Source of the DNA: a virus
Direction: 5' to 3' (one strand)
IMG/VR virus record: IMGVR_UViG_3300008117_000375
Location: 1-32,550 of that record
Length of the DNA stretch: 32,550 nt
Shown here: one piece after another, positions 30,527 to 32,550 of the stretch
How positions within the stretch are numbered: the first letter of the stretch is position 1
Layout of the letters: each line of letters begins with the position of its first letter
Notes under the pieces: model-generated
Database searches by the model: none
Seen by the model: the letters and a program-made list of their open reading frames with translations, nothing else
Told to the model about the DNA's origin: nothing
Made by a program: the position numbers and the translations under genes

Positions 30527-30643
30527 TTATTTTTTGGTCAAAAAGAAACCCCCAAAGTGGTTGGAGTCACAATGGGGGTTGGGATATGGTAAGCATCCCT
30601 TTGGGTTAGATGGGCAACCCTTATTTTTTTTGTGTATCTCCAA
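30527..30643 (-). CDS. 38-residue Cys-rich peptide, tentative
   Basis: From the TTG at 30643 (or the TTG just before it) the frame reads MEIHKKNKGCPSNPKGC and continues PYPNPHCDSNHFGGF. The Cys spacing CX6C and CX7C, with Gly, Pro and His, looks purposeful. The stop lies 4 nt before the DUF3820-like gene. However, there is no ATG start, and a terminator-like hairpin lies inside the frame, so the same bases may instead be an attenuator in the leader of the replication operon. Both views are reported. Confidence 0.4.
   Translation of the reverse strand: MEIHKKNKGCPSNPKGCLPYPNPHCDSNHFGGFFLTKK
30541..30580 (-). terminator. Terminator-like hairpin upstream of the replication genes
   Basis: AACCCCCA pairs with TGGGGGTT (8 bp, plus GTG/CAC inside), and on the minus strand the stem is followed by TTTCTTTTT. 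It lies about 20 bp before the DUF3820-like start, inside the leader or inside the 38-residue frame. It could attenuate transcription of the replication operon or end an upstream transcript. Confidence 0.5.
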
Positions 30644-30685
30644 CAATACATGGTAAAAGTATATATCAAATCAATTTCTTGTGGC

Positions 30686-30693
30686 TATATTTG
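30686..30693 (+). promoter_or_regulatory. Bacteroidetes-type -7 box for the rightward zincin/phosphoesterase operon
   Basis: TATATTTG on the plus strand, 58 bp before the GTG start at 30752, matches TAnnTTTG. No standard -33 element is evident. The region 30644-30751 is the divergent promoter zone between the replication operon and this pair. A leftward box is less clear (TACTTTTA near 30655). Confidence 0.5.
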
Positions 30694-30751
30694 GACATGA
30701 AAGTAGTAGGGTTATATACATTCTTTTCTACACCCCTTTACCTTTACCAAA

Positions 30752-31126
30752 GTGAAATATAAAAAAATAGTCCTCAACCACTTGCCTTTTACATTGCACA
30801 TTTTTGTGAATGCAAAGCCATTGGACATTGTTAAAAAATTAAACAAATCAAGAAACAAAAACCAAAGGTTTAAAGTAGATGATTTTGAAATTTCTGATTC
30901 AGCAGTTGCATCATCCTATGAATTGGAATATAATTTGCCCGGTCATTGGCTTATAGTATTCAGAGCAACAGACCTAAACACCATTGCACATGAGGTTTTC
31001 CATGTTGTCATGTGGCATAACAAATACATCGGGCAAAGGTTCAACTCAAGTTCTGAAGAGTCATACGCTTACCTATTTGGTTACCTAATCCAAGAAATAT
31101 ATGAGTTTGTCAAGGCAAGTAAGTGA
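30752..31126 (+). CDS. Zincin-like metallopeptidase-type protein (HExxH)
   Basis: The start is GTG at 30752. The 124-residue product contains DLNTIAHEVFHVVMWH: H80, E81 and H84 form an HExxH zinc site in a helix, with Glu residues at 102-103 (SSEESYAYLFGY) as candidate third ligand. This is the core of small phage zincins (SprT- or ImmA-like folds). It may be a protease acting on a host or phage protein, or a structural zinc protein. It has no signal peptide, so it works in the cytoplasm. It overlaps the next gene by 26 bp. Confidence 0.65.
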   Translation: MKYKKIVLNHLPFTLHIFVNAKPLDIVKKLNKSRNKNQRFKVDDFEISDSAVASSYELEYNLPGHWLIVFRATDLNTIAHEVFHVVMWHNKYIGQRFNSSSEESYAYLFGYLIQEIYEFVKASK

Positions 31127-32174
31127 GTGGATTATTAAAAGCGACAAAGAGGGCTTAACATCCAATTTAAGCAATAATGAAGCATCAAAGGTTTTCAAAA
31201 TTCTTATGCCACAAGTAGAAATAAGTTTTGATAGCTTAAAGACTTACATACAAAGGGCAAGGAGTGGTAACATTCCAAACTGGAAGGAAAAAGTTGACAT
31301 CAATGATATTGCAAAAAGCATAGAGAAAAACCTTGAAGAGGCAAAAATATTTTACAATGAGGATGCAGAGGTATTGCCCGATTTCAATGACCCACTTGGC
31401 TATCTTATTGATTTTCCAAATTCATGGTCTGAAGTCAATGAGCCGGTAATCATACAAGGCATTAAACGGCTTGGTGTTTGCAATGATATTCATTTACCTT
31501 ACCATTGCCCTTATGGTGTTAGGGCTTGTTTTAGTGAGTTTAAAAAAAGGGGTGTTGATGGCATTTATTTAAATGGTGATATCATGGATATGGAAGAGGT
31601 TAGCCGTTTTGAGAAAATGCCCACCGGTAAGTTTTTAAAGGATGAGATTGAGGTGGGTAGAAAGTTTTTGGAATCAATGAGAAAAATGTTTCCAAACATT
31701 CCCATTTACTGGAAAGATGGCAACCATGAAAAGCGTTTTCAATCATACATAAATACCAAGTGTGAGGATTTGGCTAACCTTTATGGAATGGACATACCAA
31801 CCCAATTGCAGTTTGATAAGTATGACATTCAGTATGTCCCGGAGCATAAGGTTGCAAAGTTTGGCAAACTATGGATTGCTCATGGGCATGAACTTGGTTT
31901 GAAAAGTGGAACGGTCAACATAGCAAGACAAGTAAGGATGAGGGTAGGGGTCAATGTTATGTTTGGTCATTGGCATAAAAACCAAAATGACTCATCAAGA
32001 AATTTGGCTGATGAGGTTCATAGTGCTTGGGCAATTGGTTGTTTGTGTTATTTGAAACCAAGATACACCGGTGTGTTAAACCAATGGACTCAAGGGGGTG
32101 CTACCGTTGATTTGCATGATGATGGAAATTTTACCGTTTCTGCTTTTCAGATTCAAGATGGTGTGGTAATTTAA
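31101..32174 (+). CDS. Calcineurin-like phosphoesterase with N-terminal HTH-like region
   Basis: The 357-residue product has all metallophosphoesterase motifs: CNDIH (D129, H131), NGDIMD (D160), DGNHE (N208, H209), AHGHE (H261, H263) and FGHWH (H290, H292). These bind two metal ions for phosphoester cleavage. The first ~60 residues (DSLKTYIQRARSG) look like a small helical, helix-turn-helix-like segment. It could be a nuclease, phosphatase or nucleotidase; phage members are often DNA-processing. It overlaps the zincin gene by 26 bp and converges with a minus-strand gene by 4 bp. Confidence 0.75.
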   Translation: MSLSRQVSEWIIKSDKEGLTSNLSNNEASKVFKILMPQVEISFDSLKTYIQRARSGNIPNWKEKVDINDIAKSIEKNLEEAKIFYNEDAEVLPDFNDPLGYLIDFPNSWSEVNEPVIIQGIKRLGVCNDIHLPYHCPYGVRACFSEFKKRGVDGIYLNGDIMDMEEVSRFEKMPTGKFLKDEIEVGRKFLESMRKMFPNIPIYWKDGNHEKRFQSYINTKCEDLANLYGMDIPTQLQFDKYDIQYVPEHKVAKFGKLWIAHGHELGLKSGTVNIARQVRMRVGVNVMFGHWHKNQNDSSRNLADEVHSAWAIGCLCYLKPRYTGVLNQWTQGGATVDLHDDGNFTVSAFQIQDGVVI

Positions 32175-32416
32175 TACATTAAATTGTCATCACAAAAAAT
32201 TGGTTGTTTATCATCTATATAAGCATTATAGATATTTAAATAGAAATAATCAACTGCCATGCTAATTGGCATATCTTTCATAAGTATTTCAATGCATTTT
32301 TTTGTTGAATATATCAAAACCATTTTTTCTTCATAAACTCCCAGTAATGCATCATCAAAACCCTCAAGAATAATAAATGTATTCCCTTCGTGCTTTTCCA
32401 ATAATTCTTGCAACAT
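32171..32416 (-). CDS. Small conserved phage protein, unknown
   Basis: The 81-residue product has the pattern EGFDDALLGVYEE, then VLIYSTKKCIEILMKDM and a final YLNIYNAYIDDKQPIF. This resembles a frequent small phage family in which a strand-turn-helix with Y(D/S)xxKxIEIL is followed by a helix and xxAY...xPIF. Its function is not known. It starts 8 nt after the end of the cut-off gene upstream and its stop codon meets the phosphoesterase end head-on. Confidence 0.55.
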   Translation of the reverse strand: MLQELLEKHEGNTFIILEGFDDALLGVYEEKMVLIYSTKKCIEILMKDMPISMAVDYFYLNIYNAYIDDKQPIFCDDNLMY

Positions 32417-32423
32417 ATTTATT

Positions 32424-32550
32424 TTATTTAAGTTCGTATAAATTATCCATTGTGATAAAGTAATTATCCCTTATTGCTTCACCTCCTTCAATGTTTTTTT
32501 TGGTCTTGGTCTGATGCTCTTCAAAGGAACAAACAAGGTCACCTTTGTCA
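32424..32550 (-). CDS. Partial gene, only C-terminal ~42 codons seen
   Basis: An open frame enters from the right window edge and ends at TAA (32424-32426). The visible end (for example CSFEEHQTKTKKNIEGG, then RDNYFITMDNLYEL) is polar and helical with no motif that allows a name. It is 7 nt upstream of the small conserved gene, so the two are probably co-transcribed. The start and most of the gene are outside the window. Confidence 0.5.
   Translation of the reverse strand, partial: DKGDLVCSFEEHQTKTKKNIEGGEAIRDNYFITMDNLYELK

Noticed and set aside
30456-30656. Plus-strand open frame of 66 codons
   Set aside because: It runs antisense to the DUF3820-like gene and the terminator-like hairpin, with no start signals; it is a shadow.
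30538-30660. Alternative minus-strand ATG frame (MYCWRY...) overlapping the Cys-rich frame
   Set aside because: It has an ATG start but its composition is less protein-like, and it overlaps the other frame, which has ordered Cys spacing and a tight gap to the next gene.
1-32550. Integrase, reverse transcriptase with variable repeats, toxin-antitoxin pair, or tRNA genes
   Set aside because: None was recognised when reading both strands; the window is a structural, packaging and replication region.

Overview
The window is part of the genome of a tailed, siphovirus-like bacteriophage whose host is most likely a member of the Bacteroidetes (Flavobacterium/Chitinophaga-like). The evidence is an AT-rich genome, start codons without Shine-Dalgarno sequences but often preceded by A-rich stretches, several promoter-like boxes of the Bacteroidetes form TAnnTTTG, and tightly packed cistrons joined by ATGA or TAATG stop/start overlaps. 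No integrase, endolysin, tRNA gene or CRISPR array was found, so lifestyle cannot be judged from this piece.

Almost everything is read from the minus strand, so the functional order runs from high to low coordinates. At the right end are a cut-off gene and a small conserved phage gene (32171-32550). A plus-strand pair follows (30752-32174): an HExxH zincin-like protein and a calcineurin-like phosphoesterase. Next come two tiny genes, a replication initiator that carries 11-bp iterons (probable origin), a DnaB-like helicase, a PDDEXK nuclease and several small phage genes (27238-30643). The packaging genes (small and large terminase with tiny membrane proteins) lie at 25073-27215. The tail module (24183 down to 13121) has an assembly-chaperone-like pair, a 1027-residue tape measure, a fibre, a hub-like protein, a protein with carbohydrate-binding-like modules, and a probable tail tube protein with its own promoter.

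A cassette of three glycosyltransferase-type genes, a methyltransferase and a small FlbD-like gene (9478-13111) separates the tail tube from the portal. Its placement suggests modification of virion proteins or surface glycans. Two of its genes appear to carry the two ends of a third, deleted glycosyltransferase. The head module follows: portal, Mu-F-like protein, scaffold, capsid, neck and completion genes (1467-9421). A holin/spanin-like run of small membrane proteins (1-771) ends the window.

The head module is interrupted by a plus-strand mini-operon (6192-6554) encoding two tiny membrane peptides and a DUF1508-like protein. It starts from a divergent promoter region with an inverted repeat and two copies of a GTACTGATTwGTAC site, and ends in a strong terminator. 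The major capsid gene has its own transcription unit: a terminator abuts a promoter, followed by a leader of about 100 nt that can fold into an H-type pseudoknot. About ten genes shorter than 60 codons were found by reading the gaps; most are supported by exact stop/start overlaps with their neighbours.
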